24,031 bases of DNA from an uncultured Campylobacter sp. (GTDB lineage Bacteria; Campylobacterota; Campylobacteria; Campylobacterales; Campylobacteraceae), in assembly GCF_905372745.1 (NCBI RefSeq), contig NZ_CAJPQR010000035.1, forward strand, positions 1-24,031, read 5' to 3'. Positions within the stretch are counted from its first letter, which is position 1, and each line of letters begins with the position of its first letter. The translations under genes were made by a program, and so were the position numbers. Below the pieces are notes generated by a model. It was not told the origin of the DNA and made no database searches. It saw only the letters and a list, made by a program, of their open reading frames with translations. This document shows positions 1-6,952 of this stretch, piece after piece.

Positions 1-211
1 AAAAATAGATAAGTTGAGCAAAATACTAAATATTAATATTAACAAGAACAAAGGAAAGGAGATCTACAAAATTAATAAATCAGAGATAGAGAATTTTAAC
101 GATGAGGATATAGAGACCAAAGCAAAAGAAATAGTTAAAAAAATATTAGTAGAAATAGAAGAATTTGACATAAAGATTATTACAGTATCTAGTGAGCTAG
201 GAAATTCCTAA
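1..211 (+). CDS. C-terminal end of an unidentified AT-rich gene (partial)
   Basis: The reading frame is open from the left edge (codons in phase with base 2) to a TAA at 209-211, so about 69 residues of a C-terminus are visible. A TTG at base 14 could be a start, but no ribosome binding site precedes it and the frame runs on upstream, so a truncated longer gene is more likely. The protein is rich in Lys, Ile, Asn and Glu, with no Cys and no membrane segment. Codons are strongly AT-biased, unlike the GC-richer genes to the right. It converges on the ppx/gppA gene, with a single base between the two stop codons. I do not recognise the family. Confidence 0.5.
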   Translation, partial: KIDKLSKILNININKNKGKEIYKINKSEIENFNDEDIETKAKEIVKKILVEIEEFDIKIITVSSELGNS

Positions 212-216
212 CTCAC
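192..216. terminator. Hairpin across two convergent stop codons, possible bidirectional terminator
   Basis: An inverted repeat pairs GTGAG with CTCAC and TAGGA with TCCTA, with one mismatch between the two blocks and a 3-base loop. It covers the TAA of the left-edge gene and the TGA of the ppx gene. Neither side has a T-run, so intrinsic termination is only an inference. Confidence 0.35.
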
Positions 217-1661
217 GCAAAACAGATCGCAAAAGTATCCGGCTTAGTCATCTTTTTGATATTTTCCTTCGCCATAAACAGCTCCTTAGCGCCGTAAATT
301 TGCAAAGTATGATTTATAAACTCAAACTCTAGCTTTTTGTGCGCGCGGTTTACATCTAGGTTTTTGGCTAAAGCTAGGATGAAGCTTAACCAGCGCACAA
401 CGCTTTCGCTAGGTAGCAGATCTTTAAACCGCTCAAATTCGCTCGAGCTTTTTTTACCGTTTTGAGCGATGATTGCGGCTATGAGGCATTTTTGCGCATG
501 CGAAAAGCCGTAGTTTAGCGCGTTTAGCACGAAAAACGCCGAGCTAGCGTGCTCACCGTAAAATCCCAAGCACTGCGCCACGTCATGCAGCTTAGCCGCG
601 ACCGCCAGCTCGCTCTCGTATCGCCCGCCAAGCTCATGCAGCGGCTCTAGCGCGGCAAAAATATCTTTAGCGTATTTTACGATAGTTTTATTATCGCCGA
701 GTAAAAACCTATCCTGCAAACTCCTCACGCTCGGGTTAAAATTAGGCGGAAATTTTCGAGTCGGACGCAAAATATCGCTTAAAAATACGCCCTCTCTAAA
801 GCCCGCGCCGCTAGTGTAGATATTTTGCGCGCCTAAAGCCTCGGCCGCGCTTAAAAAGATGAGCGCGCCCTCTCTGATCGTATCGAAGCGATCTTTTTTG
901 ATGCCGAATTTTCCAAGTTCCAGTACGCTTGCTTGTGAGATGCTCTCGATAAAATTCTTGTGATTTTGCAGTTTATAAGCAAAATTATGCACCGTTTTTA
1001 GAGGGTAGTTTTGCGACGACATTATCGCTGAAGATATCGCGCGCAAGCTGCCGCCGATGGCGACTAGGTTTTTGCTTTTGAAATTTTTAGGCAAGCTTTT
1101 TAGCGCGTCTTTGATAAACGGCTGCGCGGCGCTTAGATTTTTTTTGTCAAAAAATAGCTCCTTTAGCCGCACCGTGCCTAAATTTAAAGACGCGGCGTCT
1201 ATTATCTTGCCGCCGCTAACAAGCGCTAGCTCCGCCGAGCCTCCGCCGATATCAAGCGTGACGAACTCCTCTAGCGGCTCAAGCAAATTTAGCGCCGCCA
1301 CGCCGCCGTAAACCGCCTCGTCTTTGCCGCTAACGACCTTTAAATTTAGTCCTAGCTCGCGGCACACGAGCGATATTAGCTCGCCCGCATTAGGCGCGTC
1401 GCGCAGAGCCGAGGTGCCCATAGCAAAGATTTTTGCGCATTTGTAGGCCTTGGCGATATTTTTAAATTCGCTAAAAGCCTCAAAAGCCTTTTGCATAGAC
1501 CTCTCGCCGATCGCGCCGCCGTTTTCGTAAGCGCCCTCGCCAAGGCGCACCTTCATCTTAAACTCGCCCACGACGCTAAAAGCATAACGCGAGCTTTTGT
1601 CAAATATCACCATTCGCATCGAATTTGAGCCTAAGTCTATGACGGCGGTTCGTTTTGCCAT
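213..1661 (-). CDS. ppx: Ppx/GppA family exopolyphosphatase / pppGpp phosphohydrolase
   Basis: Cytoplasmic enzyme of 482 aa that in this family releases phosphate from polyphosphate and/or converts pppGpp to ppGpp. The actin-like ATPase fold is visible: phosphate-1 motif DLGSNS (residues 9-14), GTSALRDA (82-89), the conserved acidic residue in KDEAVYGG (E116), phosphate-2 motif DIGGGS (137-142) and AIGGS (201-205). The C-terminal third has an HD-like segment (KLHD, 357-360), giving the long Ppx/GppA form. The ATG directly follows the TAA of the histidine kinase with no gap, so translation is probably coupled. In C. jejuni, as I recall, the homologue (Cj0353c) also lies just downstream of cosR. 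Sequence alone does not separate Ppx from GppA activity. Confidence 0.93.
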   Translation of the reverse strand: MAKRTAVIDLGSNSMRMVIFDKSSRYAFSVVGEFKMKVRLGEGAYENGGAIGERSMQKAFEAFSEFKNIAKAYKCAKIFAMGTSALRDAPNAGELISLVCRELGLNLKVVSGKDEAVYGGVAALNLLEPLEEFVTLDIGGGSAELALVSGGKIIDAASLNLGTVRLKELFFDKKNLSAAQPFIKDALKSLPKNFKSKNLVAIGGSLRAISSAIMSSQNYPLKTVHNFAYKLQNHKNFIESISQASVLELGKFGIKKDRFDTIREGALIFLSAAEALGAQNIYTSGAGFREGVFLSDILRPTRKFPPNFNPSVRSLQDRFLLGDNKTIVKYAKDIFAALEPLHELGGRYESELAVAAKLHDVAQCLGFYGEHASSAFFVLNALNYGFSHAQKCLIAAIIAQNGKKSSSEFERFKDLLPSESVVRWLSFILALAKNLDVNRAHKKLEFEFINHTLQIYGAKELFMAKENIKKMTKPDTFAICFA

Positions 1662-2951
1662 TTATCTGCCTTTGTTTGTTTTATTTATCGGTAGCCGCAA
1701 GCTCGAAACGGCGCCGCTACGGCCGTCCGTACGGTTTTTGATAGATACGGTTCCGCCTAGAGCCTGAGCCGCGCCCTTGGCCAAAAATAGCCCGAGTCCA
1801 GCTCCGCTTTTATCGCCGAAGCGCTTAAACGGCGCAAAAAGATCCTTACTCTCGTCGATACCGCAGCCCTCGTCTACAACCTCAATCATAAACTCGCCGT
1901 CGTTTAGGAAAGATCGTAGCGTAACGACCGAGCCGGCGGGGGAAAATTTGATCGCATTTTGAACGAAATTTTGGATAACATGCGTCAAAAGCGTCGTTTG
2001 AAGCGTCATTTTTAGGCTAGAGGGCGCAAACTGGGTCGCTATATCCTTGCTCTCGCCGCGGGCTAAAATTTTAAAATTATTCGCCGACTGCTTCAAAAAC
2101 GCGATGACGTCGGTAGGTACGGCCTCCTCAAACTGTGCGCCCTCCTGCCGCCCGATCTCCAAAATAGACCCGATCATTTTATTCATCTGATCGATGGCTT
2201 CGTTGTTATTGTTGAGCGTTTCTATATATTTTTCGCTCTCGCGCGGCTTTATTAGCGTGACTTCGTTTTTGGTTTTCATTACCGCAAGCGGAGTTTTTAA
2301 CTCGTGCGCGACGCCGACGAATAGCTCCTTTTGATAAAGTACGAAAGTCTGAATCCGCTCGATTAGGCGGTTTAAGCTTTTGCCTAGCGGCTTAAACTCC
2401 GGCGGTAGCTCCTCAAGGCTAATCGCCTGCAAAAATCTCTCGTTTAAATTCGTCATTTTTTTGCTTAAAATTTTAATCGGCACCAGAAGCATACGCGACA
2501 AAAATAGCGCATAAAAAAGCACCAGCAAAATAGAAGTGGCGTTTACGACGATGATATCGATTAAAATTTGATTTATGAGCTTGCTTTGCTGCGTAGTTTC
2601 TTTAGTTAGCGCGATACTATCATCTTGCGTATAGGGATAAAACAGGGTTAGATAGCTCTTTTTGCCCAGACTTTCGGTTATAAAATAAGGCGCTTTTGTT
2701 TCGCCTTTTACAAGCTTAACGCGCGTGGGGCTATCGTTTAGCGTGGAATACTCGAAAGGATTTTTAAGTCTGGCTAAATTCGCGCTCGTAGATAAAATTT
2801 TAGCTTCGTAAGCGAGCGATTGGGAGATGTTTTCGTAAATCGTAACCTTAATATACTGATATAAAAGGACTGAGATGATGAGAATTAGCATCGTAGAAGC
2901 CGATGCTAATTGCGCTATAAACCTAAGTCTTAGGCTTTTTTGGGAAAGCAA
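1662..2951 (-). CDS. Membrane sensor histidine kinase, partner of the adjacent CosR-like regulator
   Basis: A 429-aa inner-membrane kinase. Two transmembrane segments (about 18-38 and 128-152) flank a periplasmic sensor of about 90 residues with no recognised fold. Then come a HAMP-like linker, the phospho-acceptor H-box AHELKTP (H216), the N-box (N332), the G1 box DEGCG (360-364) and the G2 box GAGLGLF (383-389), all intact. The start is TTG and overlaps the end of the response regulator by 22 bases in another frame, so co-expression is expected; a clear Shine-Dalgarno is lacking. In C. jejuni this slot is, from memory, held by a small ferredoxin gene (fdxB), so a kinase here is notable. The signal sensed is unknown. 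Confidence 0.93.
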   Translation of the reverse strand: MLSQKSLRLRFIAQLASASTMLILIISVLLYQYIKVTIYENISQSLAYEAKILSTSANLARLKNPFEYSTLNDSPTRVKLVKGETKAPYFITESLGKKSYLTLFYPYTQDDSIALTKETTQQSKLINQILIDIIVVNATSILLVLFYALFLSRMLLVPIKILSKKMTNLNERFLQAISLEELPPEFKPLGKSLNRLIERIQTFVLYQKELFVGVAHELKTPLAVMKTKNEVTLIKPRESEKYIETLNNNNEAIDQMNKMIGSILEIGRQEGAQFEEAVPTDVIAFLKQSANNFKILARGESKDIATQFAPSSLKMTLQTTLLTHVIQNFVQNAIKFSPAGSVVTLRSFLNDGEFMIEVVDEGCGIDESKDLFAPFKRFGDKSGAGLGLFLAKGAAQALGGTVSIKNRTDGRSGAVSSLRLPINKTNKGR

Positions 2952-3601
2952 AATCTATACCCGCGTCTTCTGACCGTCTCGATAGTCGAGATGTTTAGCG
3001 GCTTATCCATTTTTTGGCGGATTTGATTTATCGCCACTTCGATTACGTTTGGAGTTACTAGCTCAGGCTCCTCCCAGATCGCATCTAGCAGCTGCTCTTT
3101 ACTAACGATCTGATCGCTGTGACGCGCAAGGTGAGTTAATACTTCAAACGGTTTGCCTTTTAGCTCGATATCTTGGCCTAGGTAGGTGATTTTTTCTTCG
3201 TCCGGATCGATGATAAGGTCGTCTATTTTGATGACGTTAGTACCGCCAAAACGCAAGCGAGCCTCTATCCTGGCGACCAAGACGTCAAAATCAAACGGCT
3301 TTTTGATGTAATCATCCGCGCCGATTCTAAAGGCTTTTACTTCGTTTTCTTTATCGTCTTTTGCCGATATTACGACGACGGCGGTGCGCGGAGATTTATG
3401 TTTGATGATGTTGATCAGATCCACGCCGTCTCCGTCAGGCAGCATCCAGTCGGTTAAAACCAAGTCGTAATTTCTAATACCGATATAATACTCGGCATCC
3501 TTGAAATTCTCCGAGCTGTCGGTTTGATAACCAAACTCTTGCAAGCCCTCGGCGATGGTTTTGTTTAGAGTTACCTCATCTTCAACTATTAAAATTCTCA
3601 T
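2930..3601 (-). CDS. cosR: OmpR-family response regulator, CosR/HsrA orthologue
   Basis: A 223-aa DNA-binding regulator. The receiver domain (about 1-115) keeps the whole phosphorylation pocket: E7/D8, acceptor D51 in LTDWMLP, S79 and K101. The C-terminal winged helix (about 125-220) matches my memory of C. jejuni CosR and H. pylori HsrA/HP1043 almost word for word (blocks around KGKPFEVLTHLARH and NQIRQKMDKPL, ending RRRGYRFCFPKK). Those proteins are essential regulators of redox and metabolic genes and are described as atypical orphans lacking the acceptor Asp. Here Asp is present and a kinase gene follows, suggesting classical phosphorelay control. The Shine-Dalgarno is AGAAGG, 7 bases before the ATG. 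Confidence 0.93.
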   Translation of the reverse strand: MRILIVEDEVTLNKTIAEGLQEFGYQTDSSENFKDAEYYIGIRNYDLVLTDWMLPDGDGVDLINIIKHKSPRTAVVVISAKDDKENEVKAFRIGADDYIKKPFDFDVLVARIEARLRFGGTNVIKIDDLIIDPDEEKITYLGQDIELKGKPFEVLTHLARHSDQIVSKEQLLDAIWEEPELVTPNVIEVAINQIRQKMDKPLNISTIETVRRRGYRFCFPKKA

Positions 3602-3628
3602 TTTTTTCCTTCTATGAAATTTGACGCG

Positions 3629-3634
3629 ATTGTA
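3629..3634 (-). promoter_or_regulatory. Putative -10 box for cosR
   Basis: TACAAT on the minus strand, 27 bases before the cosR start and inside the 73-base gap between folB and cosR. An overlapping TATGAT is an alternative. There is no clear -35, as is usual for Campylobacter sigma-70 promoters. It would let cosR, the kinase and ppx be expressed apart from plsY-folB. Confidence 0.45.
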
Positions 3635-3674
3635 TCATAAATTAAGCGAAATTTCAAGATACTTTAAAAAAAAT

Positions 3675-3989
3675 TTAATATTTAAACTCAGCCCTTGCGC
3701 CTACCGTAGCATTTTTGACGATCTCTATTTTTAAAATTTCCATTTTTAAAAAGCTAAGCGAGCTAAATTTTTCCTTCAACTTTTTCGCGCAAATTTCAAG
3801 CGAGCTCTCCACGGTACCGAATTTCTCCCGCGCGTAAATTTCCTCGATAAAATTTATCATTTCCACATAGTCTATAAACTCGCCGCTCTCAAATTCCGCG
3901 CTTACCCTTACCTTCTGCGGCGTCGCGCGCTCAAAATCAAGCAGCCCGATGATCGTGCTAAATTCGTAATCTTTGATAATCGTCGTCAA
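3675..3989 (-). CDS. folB: Dihydroneopterin aldolase (FolB)
   Basis: Short 104-aa protein of the tunnelling-fold family that cleaves 7,8-dihydroneopterin to 6-hydroxymethyl-dihydropterin and glycolaldehyde in folate synthesis. Family marks are GLLDFER (15-21), with the conserved Glu of the GxxxxER motif, a Glu/Ser pair near residues 61-62, and a C-terminal Lys (K92) where other members have the catalytic Lys. It is slightly shorter than the usual 115-125 aa. The start overlaps the plsY stop by four bases (ATGA), so the pair is translationally coupled. The plsY-folB-cosR order matches what I recall from C. jejuni (Cj0357c to Cj0355c). Confidence 0.87.
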   Translation of the reverse strand: MTTIIKDYEFSTIIGLLDFERATPQKVRVSAEFESGEFIDYVEMINFIEEIYAREKFGTVESSLEICAKKLKEKFSSLSFLKMEILKIEIVKNATVGARAEFKY

Positions 3990-4600
3990 ATGACGCGCTT
4001 TTCCTGCCCGGTTATCAGGCGTTTGATGTTTGGCAGGTGCTTGTAAACGACCAAAAACGCGATCAAAAATATCGGCGCATAGGAGTCGATGCCAGGGATC
4101 TGCGGCTGCAACGCAAAAGTCGCTGCGATAAAAGCCGCAAGCGCGGCTAGTGAGGCAAGCGAAGAGATTTTAAGCAGTTTGCCCACGACAAACCAAACCC
4201 CAAGCGCGGTAACGATCTCAAGAGGCAAAAATACCGCCAAAACGCCCGCACCCGTGGCTATGCCCTTTCCGCCTTCAAATTTTAAAAACGGCGAATAGCA
4301 GTGTCCGAGCACCGAAAGTACCGCCATCGCCCAAAGCGTCGCAGGAGCAAGGCCTAAAAATTTCGCGATCAGTATCGGCAAAACGCCCTTTAAAACGTCG
4401 CAAACGACGGTTAAAATCGCGATTTTTTTAGCAAGTTTGGGGTCTTTTTGCTTTAGCACGCGCAAGACATTGGTCGCGCCGATACTGCCGCTACCTTCGC
4501 TTCTGATATTCACTCCACCGAAGATATAAGCCAAAATCACGCCCGAGGGGATACCGCCTAGCAGATACGCCGCAGCATAAGCTATCAAATTTTCGTTCAT
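3986..4600 (-). CDS. plsY: Acyl-phosphate:glycerol-3-phosphate acyltransferase (PlsY)
   Basis: A 204-aa inner-membrane enzyme that moves the acyl group from acyl-phosphate to glycerol-3-phosphate, the first acylation step of phospholipid synthesis. The three family motifs are present: GSGSIGATNVLR (36-47), FEGGKGIATGAG (108-119) and HLPNIKRL (188-195). Hydrophobic stretches fit the usual five-span topology, beginning with a segment at about 4-28. The ATG is preceded by AGGAT at good spacing. It heads the leftward block and sits next to the long gene-free stretch to its right; a weak TAATAT upstream may be its -10. Confidence 0.95.
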   Translation of the reverse strand: MNENLIAYAAAYLLGGIPSGVILAYIFGGVNIRSEGSGSIGATNVLRVLKQKDPKLAKKIAILTVVCDVLKGVLPILIAKFLGLAPATLWAMAVLSVLGHCYSPFLKFEGGKGIATGAGVLAVFLPLEIVTALGVWFVVGKLLKISSLASLAALAAFIAATFALQPQIPGIDSYAPIFLIAFLVVYKHLPNIKRLITGQEKRVI

Positions 4601-4728
4601 TTTTTATCCTGATTTTTGTTTCGATTTCGCAATATTAATTAAATTCGGCTGATTTTTTGATAAATCGGTTGTTTTAAAGGACGGAAAATTTGTAAATTTC
4701 ACTTGCGCAAACCCGCAGCTTTAAGATG

Positions 4729-4753
4729 CTAAATTTGATTTAGTCAAATTTAG
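4729..4753. repeat. Perfect 10-bp inverted repeat with 5-base loop
   Basis: CTAAATTTGA and TCAAATTTAG pair perfectly around TTTAG. The hairpin lies about 130 bases upstream of plsY and is flanked on both sides by the palindrome TTGCGCAA, whose copies start 70 bases apart. It has no T-run. It could be a transcript end, a protein-binding site or a repeat element. Confidence 0.6.
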
Positions 4754-5409
4754 TGTTTCGGGCCGAGCTTCTTTGCGCAAAAAATAACCATTTGAGATTG
4801 TTTTTTGCTTTATTGTAAATGGGGTGGGGGCTTGAATGGCGCTCTGCTAGCAGCTACGAGCGAAGCGGTCTCAAGCCCATAGGGCGACGGTAGCGAACGT
4901 AGTGAAGCTAAAGTAGAGCGTCGCCTTCCTTTGCGTCGTGCTATGCACTCGCCTTGTGCTTGCACTCTCTTTGAGAGCTGCCAGAAGCAGACCCGCCCCC
5001 GTCTGCTTGCAGCTGCTAGCGCAGCGACGCAGAAACCCCCACCTACCCCACTGCACGTGAGAAGTTACTGCGCTTTGCGCAGGTTTATTTGGCGCTATCG
5101 CGTCGCACGTTTTAAATTTACGGCAGAGTTAAATTTAGTGCCGTCAAGTGGCAGGTCTCGGCGGCTCAAATTTGAACGTAAAATGATAAGGCGAAGTGTC
5201 GCGAGATGATTTTTCGAGTTTTCTGCTTCACAAGCTCGCAGCTATAAACAGAAGAAGCAAAATTGAGCGTGCGCTAGTCATATAGCCTGCGGAGCGAAAA
5301 TTTTGCGTTCTGCTTGCAGTTGCGAGTGCAACGAAGCAAAAATCTCGGAAAAGCGCTCGCGAGACAAGCCGTAAAAATAAGGCGAAGTATTTTTGCGTTT
5401 AGACGAGGC

Positions 5410-5469
5410 ACTTTTAAATTTGGCGACGGGAGTTACCATGTAGGTAATGACCGAGCCAAATTTAAAAGT
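5410..5469. repeat. Perfect 15-bp inverted repeat, 60-base hairpin after aguB
   Basis: The arms ACTTTTAAATTTGGC (5410-5424) and GCCAAATTTAAAAGT (5455-5469) are exact complements. The 30-base interior pairs further (CGG/CCG and TTACC/GGTAA), so nearly the whole 60 bases can fold. It starts 28 bases beyond the aguB stop and could end or protect the agu-operon transcript, but no T-run follows. A second hairpin, AAAAATA/TATTTTT at 5373-5394, lies just downstream in the same direction. Confidence 0.65.
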
Positions 5470-5497
5470 AACGAAGTATAGGGCAAAAAGACAAGCC

Positions 5498-6370
5498 TTA
5501 ATCAATAAATCTTTTTGTTAAATTTGCATATGCGTCGATGCGCCTATCTCTCAAAAACGGCCAAATCCTGCGCACTTCCTCGCTTCTGGTCATATCAATC
5601 TCGACGATGCGGCACAGCTCGCTCTGGCTATCGGCGCGGAAAAGCTCCTCGCCCTGCGCTCCGAAAACAAAGCTGTTGCCCCAAAATTTGATCCCGTCCA
5701 TCACGCCGCTCTCGTCATTTTCAAAGCCCACGCGGTTTACGGCAATCACGGGCAGGCCGTTTGCGACCGCATGTCCGCGCTGCACGGCGACCCAGGCTTC
5801 TAGCTGGCGCGATTTTTCCTCCTCCTCGTCGCTCTCGAACCAGCCGATCGCGGTCGGATAGATGAGTAGCTTCGCGCCGCGCAGGGCCATGAGACGCGCA
5901 GCCTCGGGATACCACTGATCCCAGCACACCAAAAGTCCGAGCCTACCTACGCTCGTATCGATCGGCTCAAAGCAGGTGTCGCCCGGAGTGAAGTAAAATT
6001 TCTCGTAAAAGCCAGGGTCGTCTGGGATGTGCATTTTGCGGTATTTGCCCGCGACGCTGCCGTCTTTTTCGAAGACGAACGCGGTGTTGTGATACAGCCC
6101 GTCCGCGCGCTTTTCAAAGAGCGAAGTAACGAGCACGACGCCGTTTTGACGCGCTACCTCGCCCCAAAATTTGACGTCGTTTTCCCAGCCCTCAGCAAGA
6201 TCAAAAAACCTCGTCTCCTCGCTCTGGCAAAAATACTGCGTCTGGTGTAGCTCCTGCAGCACCACGAGCTCCGCCCCGCCGCCGCTAGCTTCGCGCACGA
6301 GCTCGAGCGTCCTTTGCACGGTCGCGTCTTTGGTGCCGTGAAATTTTTGTTGGATTAGCGCTACTTTCAT
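5498..6370 (-). CDS. aguB: N-carbamoylputrescine amidase (AguB), nitrilase superfamily
   Basis: A 290-aa cytoplasmic hydrolase that converts N-carbamoylputrescine to putrescine, CO2 and ammonia. The nitrilase triad is visible: E40 in VLQELHQ, K112 in YRKMHIPDD, C149 in LLVCWDQWYPEAA. The HIPDDPGFYEKFYFTPG segment and the CWDQWYPE motif are typical of AguB rather than of other nitrilase branches. The Shine-Dalgarno is AAGGA before the ATG. It is the last gene of a leftward cluster whose first gene is agmatine deiminase, giving both steps from agmatine to putrescine. The C. jejuni homologue, as recalled, is Cj0947c, beside a CDF transporter and an agmatine deiminase-like gene. Confidence 0.94.
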   Translation of the reverse strand: MKVALIQQKFHGTKDATVQRTLELVREASGGGAELVVLQELHQTQYFCQSEETRFFDLAEGWENDVKFWGEVARQNGVVLVTSLFEKRADGLYHNTAFVFEKDGSVAGKYRKMHIPDDPGFYEKFYFTPGDTCFEPIDTSVGRLGLLVCWDQWYPEAARLMALRGAKLLIYPTAIGWFESDEEEEKSRQLEAWVAVQRGHAVANGLPVIAVNRVGFENDESGVMDGIKFWGNSFVFGAQGEELFRADSQSELCRIVEIDMTRSEEVRRIWPFLRDRRIDAYANLTKRFID

Positions 6371-6398
6371 ATTTTTCCTTACGATTTAAAATTTCAAA

Positions 6399-6404
6399 AT
6401 TATA
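6399..6404 (-). promoter_or_regulatory. -10 box for aguB
   Basis: A perfect TATAAT on the minus strand inside the extended form TTTGATATAATTTT, 28 bases before the aguB start. This 14-base string is identical to the one before the glycosyltransferase gene at 17911. It indicates that aguB has its own promoter within the 100-base gap after the phosphatase gene, in addition to read-through. Confidence 0.65.
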
Positions 6405-6470
6405 TCAAAGCGGGGATAAATTAGGGCTTGAACGGCTAGTCGGGCGAGTAAATTTTGCCGCGCCAGCCGC

Positions 6471-6938
6471 TTATAAAATTTGCTTTAGCCTTTCAAGCAA
6501 GCCCGCGCAAGAGCGCGAAACGTCATCGTAGCACCGCTCAAAATCGCGGGTGTAGTATGGATCGGCGATTATTTTACCGCTTGAGGCCTCGCTAAATTCG
6601 AGTAGGAATTTTACTTTTTCGTCAAATTTAGCCTCAGCGCCGAATTTGCGCCTCAAAGTCCTTAAATTTTCATCGTCCATTATCAAGATAAGATCGCTGC
6701 TATCAAAATCCTTTTGCGTTATCAAGGTCGCTTTATGAGGCGTCACGGGCACGCCGTTTTGCTTCAAAACCCGCACCGTCTCGTAGTACGGCGGCTCGCC
6801 TATCTCGTCCTCGTGAGTGGCGCGCGAGTCGATACTAAGGCGCTCTGCCAGACCTGCATTTTTGCTCAAATTCTGCATAACGGACTGCGCCATAGTCGAG
6901 CGGCAGATATTTCCGTGGCAAACGAATAAAATTTTCAT
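6471..6938 (-). CDS. Low-molecular-weight protein tyrosine phosphatase
   Basis: A 155-aa cytoplasmic phosphatase. The P-loop CHGNICRS (C7 to S14) near the N-terminus is the LMW-PTP signature C-x5-R-S, and the general acid Asp is in ADPYYT (D126). The start at 6938 is chosen because it has AAGGA at proper spacing, leaves 14 bases after the upstream transporter stop and places the P-loop at the family's usual position; a longer reading from 6986 would overlap the transporter and lacks these features. In other bacteria LMW-PTPs often act on capsule tyrosine kinases, but no such kinase is in this window. Some family members act as arsenate reductases; the motifs here do not decide. Confidence 0.92.
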   Translation of the reverse strand: MKILFVCHGNICRSTMAQSVMQNLSKNAGLAERLSIDSRATHEDEIGEPPYYETVRVLKQNGVPVTPHKATLITQKDFDSSDLILIMDDENLRTLRRKFGAEAKFDEKVKFLLEFSEASSGKIIADPYYTRDFERCYDDVSRSCAGLLERLKQIL

Positions 6939-6952
6939 ATTTTTCCTTTGAT

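Larger units (their letters stand above)
4601..5497. other. Gene-free, hairpin-rich intergenic region between aguB and plsY
   Basis: About 900 bases with no open frame that looks like a protein. The plsY-proximal part is AT-rich with several AAATTT words and two TTGCGCAA palindromes (4703-4710, 4773-4780). From about 4815 the composition changes to GC-rich sequence full of short repeated words (GCGAAG, AACGAAG, GAGCGAAG) and self-complementary segments. Hairpins seen by eye: 4729-4753, 4881-4927 (GGCGACG/CGTCGCC), 4965-4977, 4985-5008 (AAGCAGAC/GTCTGCTT), 5068-5082 (CTGCGC-TTT-GCGCAG), 5311-5338, 5373-5394 and 5410-5469. Short frames crossing it read through these repeats and give compositionally odd peptides. 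It may be a REP/BIME-like mosaic or a decayed locus. Confidence 0.7.

Noticed and set aside
4871..5209. Two overlapping frames on opposite strands in the hairpin-rich gap
   Set aside because: They are mutually antisense, rich in Arg/Cys/Ser from GC-rich repeats, with no Shine-Dalgarno and no recognisable domain.
4601..5497. CRISPR array
   Set aside because: The repeats are short, irregularly spaced and of several kinds; there are no equal-length spacers and no cas genes.
5278..5505. A 75-codon minus-strand frame overlapping the end of aguB
   Set aside because: It reads through the large hairpin and other repeats, has no ribosome binding site of its own and gives a peptide of mixed, non-family-like composition. 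Coding is possible but unsupported.
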